Positions 1-8,658 are shown, counted from the first letter of the stretch. The stretch: 64,000 nt of DNA from Sessilibacter corallicola (GCF_021290925.1 NZ_JAJSLX010000005.1:186001-250000); one strand, 5' to 3'. Numbers and translations: made by a program. The notes: generated from the sequence alone by a model not told the origin.

Positions 1-156
1 TTTTATCTTAAAGGTGTGTGCCCGCCAGGCGTTACTTTAGGAACTATTTATAAAGGGGTTATGCCGTTTATCCTACTGCAACTGACGGCGTTAGCACTGC
101 TTATTGCCTTCCCAGCACTGGTCAATTGGTTCCCGGCTGTGGTTTACGGCCAGTAG
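1..156 (+). CDS. TRAP transporter large permease (DctM-like), C-terminal end
   Basis: Frame 1 is open from the window edge to a TAG stop and encodes 51 residues, including a YLKGVCPPGVT segment, an IYKGVMPF segment and a hydrophobic last helix before WFP. This pattern is typical of the last transmembrane helices of DctM, the large membrane subunit of TRAP transporters, which take up dicarboxylates and other organic acids using a periplasmic binding protein and a sodium gradient. The gene is cut by the window, so start, length and substrate cannot be judged; the small DctQ and binding-protein DctP genes would be expected to the left. The family call is from pattern recognition of the C-terminus only. 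Confidence 0.75.
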   Translation, partial: FYLKGVCPPGVTLGTIYKGVMPFILLQLTALALLIAFPALVNWFPAVVYGQ

Positions 157-228
157 CGCAGAGCGCAGAAAACTTCACCGGTGGTTGCTGGTCAAAGTAG
201 GTAATTTAATTCAAAAAATTATATTTTA

Positions 229-732
229 ATGAAGCAAATGATCGAAACGATCAATCAATGGATTGATGCCACCCTAGAGGCCAACAGAGACAAGCAACAG
301 TGTTGCTTGTCTCTTCCTAAGCGTGTTCACCAATTTTACGATGAAGAATTTCTCGCCAGCGCATTTTTCGTAGAAACCACCGCCATTCCAAAACCAACGT
401 TCATTACCAATATTCCCGGTGCAGAGGAATACTTAGCGATGGATGTTCGCGGTGTTACCTACAAAAATACCTACTTTGTTCATCCCGATATTCCGCTTTC
501 TACTCACGTTCATGAACTCGTACACGTAGCACAGTGGAAACTATTAGGCGCCGAAACATTTATTAGTGAATACATTCGAGGTGTGCAAACCTACGGTTAT
601 CGTGATTCACCGTTGGAAGACATTGCATTTACTGTTCAACAAGACTTCGAAGACGAAAACGCGAGCACGAACAAACCCTACGATGTGGTAGAGCGCGTGA
701 ATTTATTCTTACTCAAAAATAAATTAGTGTGA
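229..732 (+). CDS. Small zincin-like putative metallopeptidase, 167 aa
   Basis: The protein has the zinc metallopeptidase motif HELVH at about residues 95-99, followed by VAQW. That resembles the HELTHVxQ signature of DUF4157-like and other small zincins. A later acidic residue in SPLEDIAF (E130) could be the third zinc ligand, as in the small families where an E/D lies in a helix after the HExxH. There is no signal peptide or membrane segment, so it is probably cytoplasmic. It lies 72 bp after the TRAP permease and is convergent with the DUF99 gene, with only 12 bp between them. The ATG at 229 has no clear ribosome binding site, and ATG 238 is an alternative. The peptidase activity is inferred from the motif and the substrate is unknown. 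Confidence 0.6.
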   Translation: MKQMIETINQWIDATLEANRDKQQCCLSLPKRVHQFYDEEFLASAFFVETTAIPKPTFITNIPGAEEYLAMDVRGVTYKNTYFVHPDIPLSTHVHELVHVAQWKLLGAETFISEYIRGVQTYGYRDSPLEDIAFTVQQDFEDENASTNKPYDVVERVNLFLLKNKLV

Positions 733-743
733 ACAGGCCCTAG
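726..743. repeat. 18-bp repeat fragment shared with 47883-47900
   Basis: The 18-mer AGTGTGAACAGGCCCTAG occurs here across the stop codon of the zincin gene and again at 47883-47900, the right end of a larger palindromic repeat. This looks like a relic of a dispersed repeat family whose end supplies the last codon and stop of the gene. The match is exact, but only 18 bp long. Confidence 0.4.
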
Positions 744-744
744 T

Positions 745-1332
745 TTAAGCGCTGTTGCTGCTCTGTCCCGTCATCACCGCGGAACCGATCAAGTGCGCAA
801 GTCTTAGCGCCTCTGGTACATTGCCTGTATCGGTGACACGTTCTAAAATTTTTCCAGCTTGCACAGAATCACAACCCTTCACCTGATAATAAAACGCCGA
901 GTGCTGATAGATCTCTCCAGCGTTTAAAATGGTCTGCCAGCGATTTTCAGCGTCAGCAAAATTCTCCAAAGCGTTCTTAATGGCCTTAAGATTGGGCGGT
1001 TTGCGCATAACTGCAATACACGGTTTGTTTACTGCTTGGGCGAGAGCGTCTAAATCGATGACATTAAAACCGCCAACGGCAATGCCATCGGTGAGTACAG
1101 CGTGAACTTGATTAAAAAATTTACTCTCGGTTAGAAGGTGTGCGATGACATCCGTCGCATTATGACCGTCTTTTTCAATTTGCCCCCAAAGCATGCCTTC
1201 AAAGCGCGTACCAGAACACACAATGCCAGAGATATTCACGTCTGATCCGCGTTTGTGCTGAAACGGCGCGTCGTCAAAACCGATAACTCGCAATTGTTTG
1301 TTGAGTCTTAATGCTTCATCGATAGATTTCAT
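745..1332 (-). CDS. DUF99 family protein
   Basis: This 195-residue protein has the DUF99 pattern: RVIGFDDAPF near the N-terminus (about 15-24), a following GIVCSGTRFEGML strand, and the LTDGIAVGGFNVIDL core around residues 80-95. DUF99 is distantly related to endonuclease V and has an RNase H-like fold; it is common in archaea and scattered in bacteria, and its role is not established. The length is normal for the family. It is a single gene convergent with the zincin gene and has no strong ribosome binding site before ATG 1332. The family call is good; no function is claimed. Confidence 0.8.
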   Translation of the reverse strand: MKSIDEALRLNKQLRVIGFDDAPFQHKRGSDVNISGIVCSGTRFEGMLWGQIEKDGHNATDVIAHLLTESKFFNQVHAVLTDGIAVGGFNVIDLDALAQAVNKPCIAVMRKPPNLKAIKNALENFADAENRWQTILNAGEIYQHSAFYYQVKGCDSVQAGKILERVTDTGNVPEALRLAHLIGSAVMTGQSSNSA

Positions 1333-1578
1333 GGTAAGAATTATTAAACTTTAGTTATATTGAAGTAGGACGATAACATAAAGGCGAGGTTAATTATTCA
1401 CACCTTAATAAGCCTTTACTGATATTTGAGCTAAAACGAACCCTCTACATAAGCAAGCGGTGATCCATAAAATAATAAAATGATGTCATGCTGATTTTCT
1501 GTGAAAAAAAGCCCATGCGGTTTTAAAATACAATTAAGGAAAACAATGGATTCCACGTAATTACGCGAGGTGAAATTT

Positions 1579-1983
1579 GTGACCTATTCAAAGCTAGTGA
1601 TTATTTTTCTCATTGCCGTTTTATCGCTATCTGTAATAACTGCTCATTCTACCACCAAAATCACCAGTGCCCGAGGTTTGTTTTTAGACGACTTTGTCCG
1701 CCAGTGTGAACCCACCGCTGATGAAAAGCTGTGCCTGTGTTTAGGCAAAGAGATGTACGCCCAGTTTTCTCCAATCATGCGCAAAATTGCCAAAGAGACC
1801 TATCGTACTTGGCGAGCCAATAAAGCGCTCAAGTACCGAGAAGCCCATGCCATTGCTAAAGATAAGCTTTTGGATGAAACTCAGTATCGCGCGGAAACCG
1901 AATTGTTGATCAGTAAAATGCCAGAGATTTGGTCAAAGGCGTGTTTGCCGGAAGAGTTTGCCCTAGAAAAAGGGAAACCTTGA
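1579..1983 (+). CDS. Small exported hypothetical protein, 134 aa
   Basis: I do not recognise this protein. A GTG at 1570 is also in frame, but GTG 1579 is preceded by GAGG (1567-1570) at an 8-nt spacing, which makes 1579 the better start. The product opens with a signal peptide (a Lys-containing n-region, a long hydrophobic core and a cleavage site near THS at about residue 24). The mature part is Lys/Arg-rich and mostly helical, with cysteines in the segment CEPTADEKLCLCLGKEM and one near the C-terminus (SKACLPEE), suggesting a disulfide-stabilised periplasmic protein. The TGA stop overlaps an ATG (1983) of a possible 26-codon ORF, which I did not annotate. Confidence 0.6.
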   Translation: MTYSKLVIIFLIAVLSLSVITAHSTTKITSARGLFLDDFVRQCEPTADEKLCLCLGKEMYAQFSPIMRKIAKETYRTWRANKALKYREAHAIAKDKLLDETQYRAETELLISKMPEIWSKACLPEEFALEKGKP

Positions 1984-2155
1984 TGAGATTTCGTTTTGTG
2001 GTTTTTCACTCTATCTTGGAAGGTTGTTTAAAAGCGCTGGTAAAGTTGGCTCAGCTGGTGTGAACAAAGTTGTTGCTGGGGTAAACTGAGTGGCTTAAGA
2101 CGGTTGGGTCTTAGCGTTGTAAATAAACTAAAGTTGATGGATAGTTGAAAGATTC

Positions 2156-2809
2156 ATGAAAGATAATTCCTTTATTTCGAGAGTGGCAAATCAGCAAGCC
2201 GATAAATTTAACAATTCAATTATTCAAAATATCATTTATCCACACACGGCTGTCTCTGAGGGAATTGCTCGATTAATCCAACACAAATTTGACCTATTAA
2301 ATCCTACGCAAAAAATCTACGCCGAAATTACCCTACGCGAAGCCAAAAATAAAATTACTCGTTTTCAACCGAAAAGCTACGACAACGTTATTGTTAAACC
2401 TAAAGTTATTTATATCGTATTTGAGCACACCGACGATCAAAGCGATGAAATTATTCGAGGGCTTTGGTCGAATTTAGTGTCACGAGAATTCAGCGATGGC
2501 AGTGTTCATCCAGAAATTGCAACCTTATTTGGCCAACTCACGCCACCCGATATCATGTTATTGGCAAAACTGTTTTCCGGTGAGTCCCAGTTTGCGAAAG
2601 CGTTATTGTTATCGATGAAATCGGCTTATGTGCTTCGTGTTAATTCAGATGATAAAACCTTTTATCATATTCACTTGCAACAATTGGGTTTGATTGAAAG
2701 TGTTTCGGGCAATTGGCATTGCACGGTGGTGGGTAAAGAATTAATGCGATCGATCAGTTCTATCGAATTTGACGCCAATAAAAAGAAATACAATTTCCAA
2801 GAAATGTAG
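2156..2809 (+). CDS. Abi-alpha-like (DUF4393) protein
   Basis: The 217-residue protein has features of the Abi-alpha/DUF4393 family: a Pro/Ile-rich lead-in (KPKVIYIVFEHTDDQSDE), then LWSNLVSREF (about 103-112), VHPE (117-120) and a LTPPDIMLL helix (128-136). These match the 'LWANLL...VHPSFVEILKQLSPLDA' core known from that family. Some members are annotated as abortive-infection proteins against phage; for most, function is unproven. A C-terminal winged-helix-like segment (LQQLGLIES...) follows. There is no signal peptide. It is a single gene, and a strong hairpin follows at 2851-2884. The family assignment is by pattern and moderately sure; a defence role is inference only. Confidence 0.6.
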   Translation: MKDNSFISRVANQQADKFNNSIIQNIIYPHTAVSEGIARLIQHKFDLLNPTQKIYAEITLREAKNKITRFQPKSYDNVIVKPKVIYIVFEHTDDQSDEIIRGLWSNLVSREFSDGSVHPEIATLFGQLTPPDIMLLAKLFSGESQFAKALLLSMKSAYVLRVNSDDKTFYHIHLQQLGLIESVSGNWHCTVVGKELMRSISSIEFDANKKKYNFQEM

Positions 2810-2850
2810 TTTCTTATCTACATAACAAATATAACGGATTAAAATAATAG

Positions 2851-2884
2851 CGCCTGTTTGTCGTAATTCATCGACAAACAGGCG
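2851..2884. terminator. Strong hairpin between convergent genes
   Basis: A perfect 13-bp stem, CGCCTGTTTGTCG (2851-2863) and its complement (2872-2884), with an 8-nt loop sits between the convergent Abi-alpha-like and tpm genes. It lacks a clean T-run on either side, so it is a likely but not canonical bidirectional terminator. Confidence 0.5.
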
Positions 2885-2937
2885 TCAATTCTTACGGTAG
2901 TTTTTAATGCCGCACGCATAAAAACCAAAATTATTTT

Positions 2938-3582
2938 TTACGAAATAGCCGTTAACATCCAGGCGGTTTCCATACCGTCAACTTTACGTCGTTGCTTAAG
3001 GTCTTCTGCTGGTCGACTGGCTAGTTTTTTTATTGAGTAAGTGGTTTCATAACAACGCGTTAGCTCTTGGTTATCAACCGCAAACGGTGGGCCCTGTAAA
3101 TGCGCTTGATTGTATTCAAAGGTCACCACTAATTGCGGTGCACCCAGCGCTAAATGCGGAATCAACTGAGTGTATTGCGTGCGTGTGTCTTTCGGAAGAG
3201 CGACGATGGCCGCGCGATCGTAAACCAAATCGATGGGGCCGAGAATTTCTGGCATTAGGTTAAATAAATCGCCAACGTAAATCTCGATATTGTCTGCTTG
3301 GTATTGGGTTAAATTATCCATCGAGGTAATTGTTGGAGTAACGCCGAGTTCTTCAAAAAGTTGTTGTACCGCTTTTTCGATCAACTCAATTCCCACCACC
3401 CGAAAGCCTGCGCGCAATAACCAAGCGATGTCGCGTGTTTTGCCGCACAAGGGTAAAAATATTCTGGCGTGTTCCGGCAAGTTAAAATCGGCGAGATGCG
3501 ACTGCAAAAAGTAATTGGCTTGCGGTTCATGAAAGCCGATATCCATGTTTTCCCACTTGTTGTTCCAAAAGCTAAATTCCAT
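2938..3582 (-). CDS. tpm: Thiopurine S-methyltransferase
   Basis: This 214-residue SAM-dependent methyltransferase has the bacterial TPMT pattern: an FWNNKW opening, the HEPQANYFL segment, the AdoMet-binding LPLCGKTRDIAWL (about 44-56), GIELI (64-68) and DLVYDRAAIVALP. Bacterial Tpm methylates thiols and can methylate selenium and tellurium compounds. The frame stays open to 3630, but I chose ATG 3582: it has AGGA 8 nt upstream, it gives the usual TPMT N-terminus, and the promoter described below places the -10 box over the upstream start. It is divergent from a MerR regulator gene, which very likely controls it. Confidence 0.9.
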   Translation of the reverse strand: MEFSFWNNKWENMDIGFHEPQANYFLQSHLADFNLPEHARIFLPLCGKTRDIAWLLRAGFRVVGIELIEKAVQQLFEELGVTPTITSMDNLTQYQADNIEIYVGDLFNLMPEILGPIDLVYDRAAIVALPKDTRTQYTQLIPHLALGAPQLVVTFEYNQAHLQGPPFAVDNQELTRCYETTYSIKKLASRPAEDLKQRRKVDGMETAWMLTAIS

Positions 3583-3624
3583 CGTCAATTCCTGTTCGTG
3601 CTTGATCGTTGAATGAATGTCTTC

Positions 3625-3656
3625 TAGCATAAAACTTCAAGTTAACTTTAAGTCAA
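3625..3656 (-). promoter_or_regulatory. MerR-type promoter and operator of tpm
   Basis: On the minus strand, a -35 box TTGACT (3656-3651) and a -10 box TATGCT end at 3626, separated by 19 bp. This overlong spacer is the hallmark of MerR-activated promoters. The spacer holds the imperfect dyad ACTTCAAGTTAACTTTAAGT (3634-3653), with one mismatch per 10-bp arm. Transcription would begin near 3619, leaving a leader of about 37 nt before ATG 3582. The boxes are read directly; regulation by the adjacent MerR protein is inferred. Confidence 0.75.
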
Positions 3657-3675
3657 GTATTTGAAGTGAGGCGAG

Positions 3676-4113
3676 ATGGATATTTCAGAAGTAGCGAAGG
3701 TGTCGGGGGTAAAAGCTTCAACACTGCGGTTTTACGAAGAAAAAGGGCTGATAAAGTCTACCGGAAGGCGTGGTATTCGGCGGCAATTCAGCGAAAAGGT
3801 TATCGATCAATTGGCGCTGATTGCCCTGGGGCAGAACGCCGGATTCAGCCTGGATGAGCTGGTTGAGATGTTCATCGAAAACCGCAACGAGCTGAATCGG
3901 GATAAACTGTTGGCAAAGGCGGAGGAATTAGACAGTAAAATCAATGAGTTAGTCGCCATGCGTGACGGATTACGACACGCTGCCGCTTGCAACGCACCCA
4001 ATCATTTTGAATGCCCGACTTTTAATCGCTTGTTGGGCATCGCCGCGAAGAATCGAATTAAGCTCTCGGTTAAGCTGAATCATCAACCTCAAACGATGGC
4101 GCCAGAACGTTAA
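3676..4113 (+). CDS. MerR family transcriptional regulator
   Basis: The 145-residue protein begins with a MerR winged helix-turn-helix (DISEVAKVSGVKASTLRFY..KGLI, residues 2-26). The dimerisation helix (DKLLAKAEELDSKINELVAMRDGL) follows, and then a short tail with two cysteines in AACNAPNHFECPTF. These cysteines could bind a thiol-reactive ligand or metal, but they do not match the SoxR or MerR metal-site spacing. GAGGCGAG precedes the ATG. It is divergent from tpm, with the dyad and 19-bp-spacer promoter between them, so it probably senses a compound that Tpm methylates or detoxifies. The inducer is unknown. Confidence 0.88.
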   Translation: MDISEVAKVSGVKASTLRFYEEKGLIKSTGRRGIRRQFSEKVIDQLALIALGQNAGFSLDELVEMFIENRNELNRDKLLAKAEELDSKINELVAMRDGLRHAAACNAPNHFECPTFNRLLGIAAKNRIKLSVKLNHQPQTMAPER

Positions 4114-5132
4114 GAGGGTTCAAAAATGCCACGATAAGCGGACTTGAGCGAGCTTGGCGTCATGCCGGTCCAACGCTTGAAGGCGCGGCGAAAATTACTG
4201 CTGTCGTGAAAGCACAAGCTGGTGCTGATTTGCTCCAGAGACGTTCCTTTCAACAACAATTCAATGACCGCACGCTCGGCCTTCATTTGGTCTGACAGCG
4301 CTTGAAACGATACCCGATGCGAAGCGAGCTTGCGCTTTAACGTTGCCGGACTGGTGTCGATGTGTTCGGCGGTATCGTTGAGTGTTAATTGGTGGTTTGA
4401 CCACAGAAGCTCGGCGACATAAGGCAATAGATAGCGTTTCTCACCGAGAGTATCCCGACATTGATTAATCGCCACTTGGGTGCTGATATCCATGTGATGA
4501 TCATCGTTATTATTTTGCGTTTGTCGAATACGTACGCCGTTAAACGGCGACGAAAAATAACATTTACCGGCAACGTGAACGTAAAACTGATCGACATCAC
4601 TGGGTGTGTTTTCCGATAAATAAAACTCAACGCGCCAATTTTTCTCCGAGCGTTTAATCAGTTGGCTAATGAGCACCAGCAGTGTTCTGTGCTGCAAGGA
4701 ATTAAGCGGCAAACCGATATTACTCGAAAATAAAAGAAATCGTTCGTGTGCGTTAATGGTGTAATCACGACAATAAATGGTGGGAGACAACAATAGTGCA
4801 AACTCACCCACAAGATCGGTCCACTGTGCTAACGAATGAACGTGGTACAACGCATCTTTGAGCGGACCAATACCATTGGCTAATAATCGATGACCTAACT
4901 GAAAATAAAAATCCTGATCACGCCAAAGCTTTTGTGCGCTTTGTAACAGTTGTTGGAACTGAATGGGGTTTATTTTATGGCCGGTAAAAGGTGCGTCGCT
5001 TAAAAATAGCGAACTGCCCAAAAGCGCGGTTTCTAAATTTAACTGTCGTGCGGCCAATAAATCCAATACGCTCACGGGCTGTTGCCAGGCGGGTATCAGT
5101 TTTTCATCGAGTAGGGTAATGGTGTTTAGCAT
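4110..5132 (-). CDS. AraC family transcriptional regulator
   Basis: The 340-residue protein has an N-terminal domain of the 'arabinose-binding/OruR-MmsR' type (about 20-200, ending near CYFSSPFNGVRI). A C-terminal AraC double helix-turn-helix covers about 235-335, including LTLNDTAEHIDTSPATLKRKL and the second HTH TSLEQISTSLCFHDSSNFRRAF followed by the family's usual KRWTGMTPSSLK. Its ATG overlaps the end of the upstream GGDEF gene by 7 bp, so the two are translationally coupled and probably co-regulated. It ends 4 bp inside the convergent merR gene. Targets and ligand are unknown. Confidence 0.88.
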   Translation of the reverse strand: MLNTITLLDEKLIPAWQQPVSVLDLLAARQLNLETALLGSSLFLSDAPFTGHKINPIQFQQLLQSAQKLWRDQDFYFQLGHRLLANGIGPLKDALYHVHSLAQWTDLVGEFALLLSPTIYCRDYTINAHERFLLFSSNIGLPLNSLQHRTLLVLISQLIKRSEKNWRVEFYLSENTPSDVDQFYVHVAGKCYFSSPFNGVRIRQTQNNNDDHHMDISTQVAINQCRDTLGEKRYLLPYVAELLWSNHQLTLNDTAEHIDTSPATLKRKLASHRVSFQALSDQMKAERAVIELLLKGTSLEQISTSLCFHDSSNFRRAFKRWTGMTPSSLKSAYRGIFEPS

Positions 5133-6055
5133 TGTTTTTTCTCGATGATCACCGCGTTAGCTTGTGCCAGAACGGCCTCGGCGGTGTTGAATTTATTAAC
5201 GGAAACCTTGGCAACTCGAACCCGACAATCAATATTTTTAATGGCTAAATTGCTGAGCGCAAACGAGGTCGCGTGTGTTAATAATTGGCTTAAGGTTTCG
5301 TCGATATTTTCGGTTAAGTCGGTTGCCGGTTGCAGCAAAATAAACCGATCACCTCCGTAACGGCACACCAAGGCTCCACTCGGTGCGGTTGCAACCAGCA
5401 CGTTGGCAACGCGATTTAACACCGTATCACCGGTTGAAAAACTGTAGTGTTGATTAATTTTATCGAAGCGTTCCAAATCAATCATCCACAAATCCAATTG
5501 TGTGTTGGACTCTATGGCGGAATGAATGGCTTGGCGGCAATAGTCCGCGTTGTATAAATCGGTAATAGAGTCAATGGCTTGATGATCGCGAAAATTAGCT
5601 TCACGCCGCAATTGTTGGCGATTGAGAATTTGTTGCTCTTGATGCAGCGAAATAGCCGCGAAGGTTAAAATCGTAATGCCCGCTGGAATAAATATCGACT
5701 CTAATGAATGGCCGAGCAGAGTTTCATCAAAGCGCAGTACTTCGTCTAATGCGTCTAAAAAGAAACCGAAACTGAGTACGGCAAAGCCGGTCATTAACCA
5801 GCGCGTTACCGGCCCTGGTGGGCGCCAAGCGACGGCGAAATGAAACCAAACTAAACTGATGATCCAAGTTCCACCTTCCCCGAACACATCAATCCAATCA
5901 ATCTCTGCTAAGGATTTAGGCGCGCCGTGATAAAGCGCTTTTGCCGCGCACAGTACATAAGCCAGCCCCAACAGAACATAACTGGAGGTTAAGGTATTGT
6001 GTGTGATTAACGACGGTTTCGAGGTATTTATTCGAAACAGGTCAACTAAGCTCAT
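5126..6055 (-). CDS. Membrane protein with degenerate GGDEF domain
   Basis: This 309-residue protein has about four predicted membrane helices (roughly 24-43, 63-78, 86-104, 120-138) and then a linker and a GGDEF domain (about 160-305). The signature reads RYGGDRF (GGDRF at 234-238): the catalytic Glu of GGDEF is replaced by Arg. The earlier metal-binding region IDLERFDKIN (D193) is partly kept. Known diguanylate cyclases need the acidic residue at that position, so the domain is probably catalytically dead and may act as a sensor or partner. It overlaps the downstream AraC gene by 7 bp, suggesting that membrane sensing is linked to that regulator. Confidence 0.82.
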   Translation of the reverse strand: MSLVDLFRINTSKPSLITHNTLTSSYVLLGLAYVLCAAKALYHGAPKSLAEIDWIDVFGEGGTWIISLVWFHFAVAWRPPGPVTRWLMTGFAVLSFGFFLDALDEVLRFDETLLGHSLESIFIPAGITILTFAAISLHQEQQILNRQQLRREANFRDHQAIDSITDLYNADYCRQAIHSAIESNTQLDLWMIDLERFDKINQHYSFSTGDTVLNRVANVLVATAPSGALVCRYGGDRFILLQPATDLTENIDETLSQLLTHATSFALSNLAIKNIDCRVRVAKVSVNKFNTAEAVLAQANAVIIEKKQC

Positions 6056-6353
6056 TCGTTTTGTTACCCAATTGATAAATCCAATATTGAATTTTTATTA
6101 TCGTCAAAATTAATTTGTCAGACTGAATAAGTTACGCAGTCATCAAGAATTTACACGGTTAATGACAAGCGATGGTAAACGCAATTTGTGTTAGAAAAAG
6201 GTCATATCGGCTCATTCAAGAATAAATCTGCCGAAAATACCGACGCTAACGCACAGTGGTAAAAAAACAGAAATCTAATTGTCATCTACGGTCTCTAATT
6301 TTCGCTCTAAAGAACGCCGTCAGTGCGTATCACAATGATTGGGGACTGTAGCA

Positions 6354-8597
6354 ATGCTTCACAAAAATCTATCACTGGTTGTTAAGCCATTGGCGTTAGC
6401 CGTGGGTTTGGCGTCAACAACGTTATCGGTAAACGCACAGCAAGTGCCGCAAAACCATAACGATGAAAAAATCAGTAATGACGAGAATATCGAAACCGTT
6501 TATGTCTTGGCCGACCGTGTTGTGGTTCGCAACCATGTTGATGACACATCGCCAAAACTGATTTACGACGCGGCATACTTCCAACGATTTGAACCTATTT
6601 CGGTGGGCGATTTATTAAAGCGTGTTCCTGGTATTACTTTTAACAGTGATGTCGGCGAATACGATTTACCGCGTTTGCGCGGCCTGGATTCTCGCTACAC
6701 TCAGGTATTGATTAACGGTCGGGCCATTCCCGGTTCTGCAAACGACGGCGCTATCGCGGTTGATCGTATTCCCGCAGAAATCATTGAAAATATTGAAGTC
6801 ATTCGAAGTCCCAGCAGTGACATCAGCAGTGAAGGTGTTGGTGGAACGATTAATATTGTCTTGAAAGACGGCGCTGCCTATCAAGGTGGATTTTGGCGCT
6901 TAGGTGCTGTTGATACCGGTCAGACTCGCGGCAGTGGTTTTGTGGGCGTGTCTGGATCTTCCGGTCAGTTGGATTACGGCTTTTCCATCAATGCCCAAGA
7001 GCGTTATAACCCCAAGTTAAAAACGGAACGCACACTGGAAGACAACGAGCGTGAAGATCAAGTGGAAGACGATGTTCGAGACAGTACCGATTTATCGTTT
7101 AACAGTGATTTCAGCTACACCTTAAATAACGGCGACAAGACTAACCTTAATTTTTATTACATCGATACCGACCGTGAAGAAACTGAACGTACACGCGTTA
7201 ACGTGTTTGAGCGCGACGATGAAAACTCTGAGTTCGAATTGTCCGAGCAAGCCGTTGAGGCGCAATTAGAAGATATTGAGCAGAAAAATTTCGCTATTTC
7301 CAGCAATTATTTACGCCAAGGTGATGTCATCACCAGTGACTTTTATCTGAGTTACCACGAGTTTGAAGAAGATAAAACCGAAACCAATACCGAAGCGGAT
7401 TTCGGCGAAGCGCTAGAAATTGACGACATCGAAATTACCGATATCGACGACAGCCAATGGCGTGTTGGTGTGAAATCCACCGTTGATCACGATGCCTTTG
7501 AAACGCGTTTTGGTATTGAGGTTGAACGCCAAGAGCGCGATTTTAGTTTGGTGGTCTTCGACGACGAAGGTGAAGTGGATGACGAAAGTGATGATTTTGC
7601 TGATTTCTCTGCCGAGCAAGACAGCTTCGACGCCTTTGCACTGGCAAAATGGGATTTGACCGACGCCGTAGAAATTGAAACTGGACTGCGTTTGGAATAC
7701 ACCGATTTAGACATTAGCGGTTCTGATTTTTCTAGTGAGCAAACCAACAGCAACGAAAGCGATTTACAGTTAAATCCAAGCGTGCACGTGCGTTGGCATT
7801 TAACCGACGACGATCAATTCAGACTGAGCTTGGCAAAAACCGTACGTCGTCCTGAATTCGATCAATTAAACCCAGTAGCATTGACGGTGGAAGATGAAAT
7901 ATTCCAAGGCGATACCGGTCTTGATCCTGAAGTTTCTTGGGGGGTAGATGTCGGCTACGAGCATTTTATTCAAGATCATACTGTTATTGGTGTGAATGCT
8001 TTTTATCGTCGCGTCAGTGATTTAATTGAATTCAGCCAAACCGACATTGTTGTTGACGGTGAAGAGTTCGATTTAAGAATGCCGATTAATAACGACAACG
8101 ACGGAAAAATTTACGGTGTTGAGTTCGATGTCAGTGCTCCGGCAACGTTCATCGGTTTGCCGAATTTACAGTGGAATATTAATTACACCTATTTGGATTC
8201 CGAGGTCGAAGATCCTTTCTTTGAAGGCTTGGATCGTCAATTCAGTGGTCAAGCCGATTACGTGTTTAACATTGGTTTCGAGCACGAATTGCATTCATTC
8301 GATATGAGCTATGGCTTGACTTATCAAGAGCAGGGCGACGCCGAAGAGTTTGAAGGCGAAGAAATTAACCGAATTTCCTACGATGGTAATCTAGAGCTGT
8401 TCATTGAAAAACGTTTTGCCAATGACAACTACGTTATTCGTTTGTCTGGGCAAAACTTACTGGATGCAGAAAAAGAAGAATTGATTCGCGAATTTGACGG
8501 TGTAGAGGCATTGAGAGCAGGCACTGCCGATACGGTTGAAAACGAAGTTGAAACTTCCGAGCCGTCAATTGTATTGACGTTGCGCGGTCGCTTTTAA
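6354..8597 (+). CDS. TonB-dependent outer membrane receptor
   Basis: The product of 747 residues starts with a signal peptide ending near VNAQQ, followed by a plug domain (DLLKRVPGITF, LRGLDSRYTQVLINGR, VEVIRSP, GVGGTINIVLK) and a 22-strand-type beta-barrel that ends in a terminal aromatic (GRF). Such receptors import large or scarce substrates by TonB energy. A TTG at 6339 is in frame, but ATG 6354, with GGGGA upstream (6341-6345), gives a clean signal peptide. The barrel is unusually acidic (many D/E in extracellular loops). The neighbouring phytase gene suggests an inositol-phosphate, phosphate-ester or metal-phytate substrate; this is inference from context. Confidence 0.88.
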   Translation: MLHKNLSLVVKPLALAVGLASTTLSVNAQQVPQNHNDEKISNDENIETVYVLADRVVVRNHVDDTSPKLIYDAAYFQRFEPISVGDLLKRVPGITFNSDVGEYDLPRLRGLDSRYTQVLINGRAIPGSANDGAIAVDRIPAEIIENIEVIRSPSSDISSEGVGGTINIVLKDGAAYQGGFWRLGAVDTGQTRGSGFVGVSGSSGQLDYGFSINAQERYNPKLKTERTLEDNEREDQVEDDVRDSTDLSFNSDFSYTLNNGDKTNLNFYYIDTDREETERTRVNVFERDDENSEFELSEQAVEAQLEDIEQKNFAISSNYLRQGDVITSDFYLSYHEFEEDKTETNTEADFGEALEIDDIEITDIDDSQWRVGVKSTVDHDAFETRFGIEVERQERDFSLVVFDDEGEVDDESDDFADFSAEQDSFDAFALAKWDLTDAVEIETGLRLEYTDLDISGSDFSSEQTNSNESDLQLNPSVHVRWHLTDDDQFRLSLAKTVRRPEFDQLNPVALTVEDEIFQGDTGLDPEVSWGVDVGYEHFIQDHTVIGVNAFYRRVSDLIEFSQTDIVVDGEEFDLRMPINNDNDGKIYGVEFDVSAPATFIGLPNLQWNINYTYLDSEVEDPFFEGLDRQFSGQADYVFNIGFEHELHSFDMSYGLTYQEQGDAEEFEGEEINRISYDGNLELFIEKRFANDNYVIRLSGQNLLDAEKEELIREFDGVEALRAGTADTVENEVETSEPSIVLTLRGRF

Positions 8598-8658
8598 TTA
8601 AAGGATCTTTAAAACCATCAGATCTTTAAATTCATAGATGCAATTCTTTACCGTTTTG

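Noticed and set aside
6270-6300. TTGTCATCTACGGTCTCT upstream of the TonB receptor as a Pho box
   Set aside because: Only the first half-site fits; the second half-site matches poorly, so I did not annotate it.
6339-6353. TTG start for the TonB receptor
   Set aside because: ATG 6354 has a purine-rich site upstream and gives a better signal peptide; the sequence GGGGA would overlap the TTG start.
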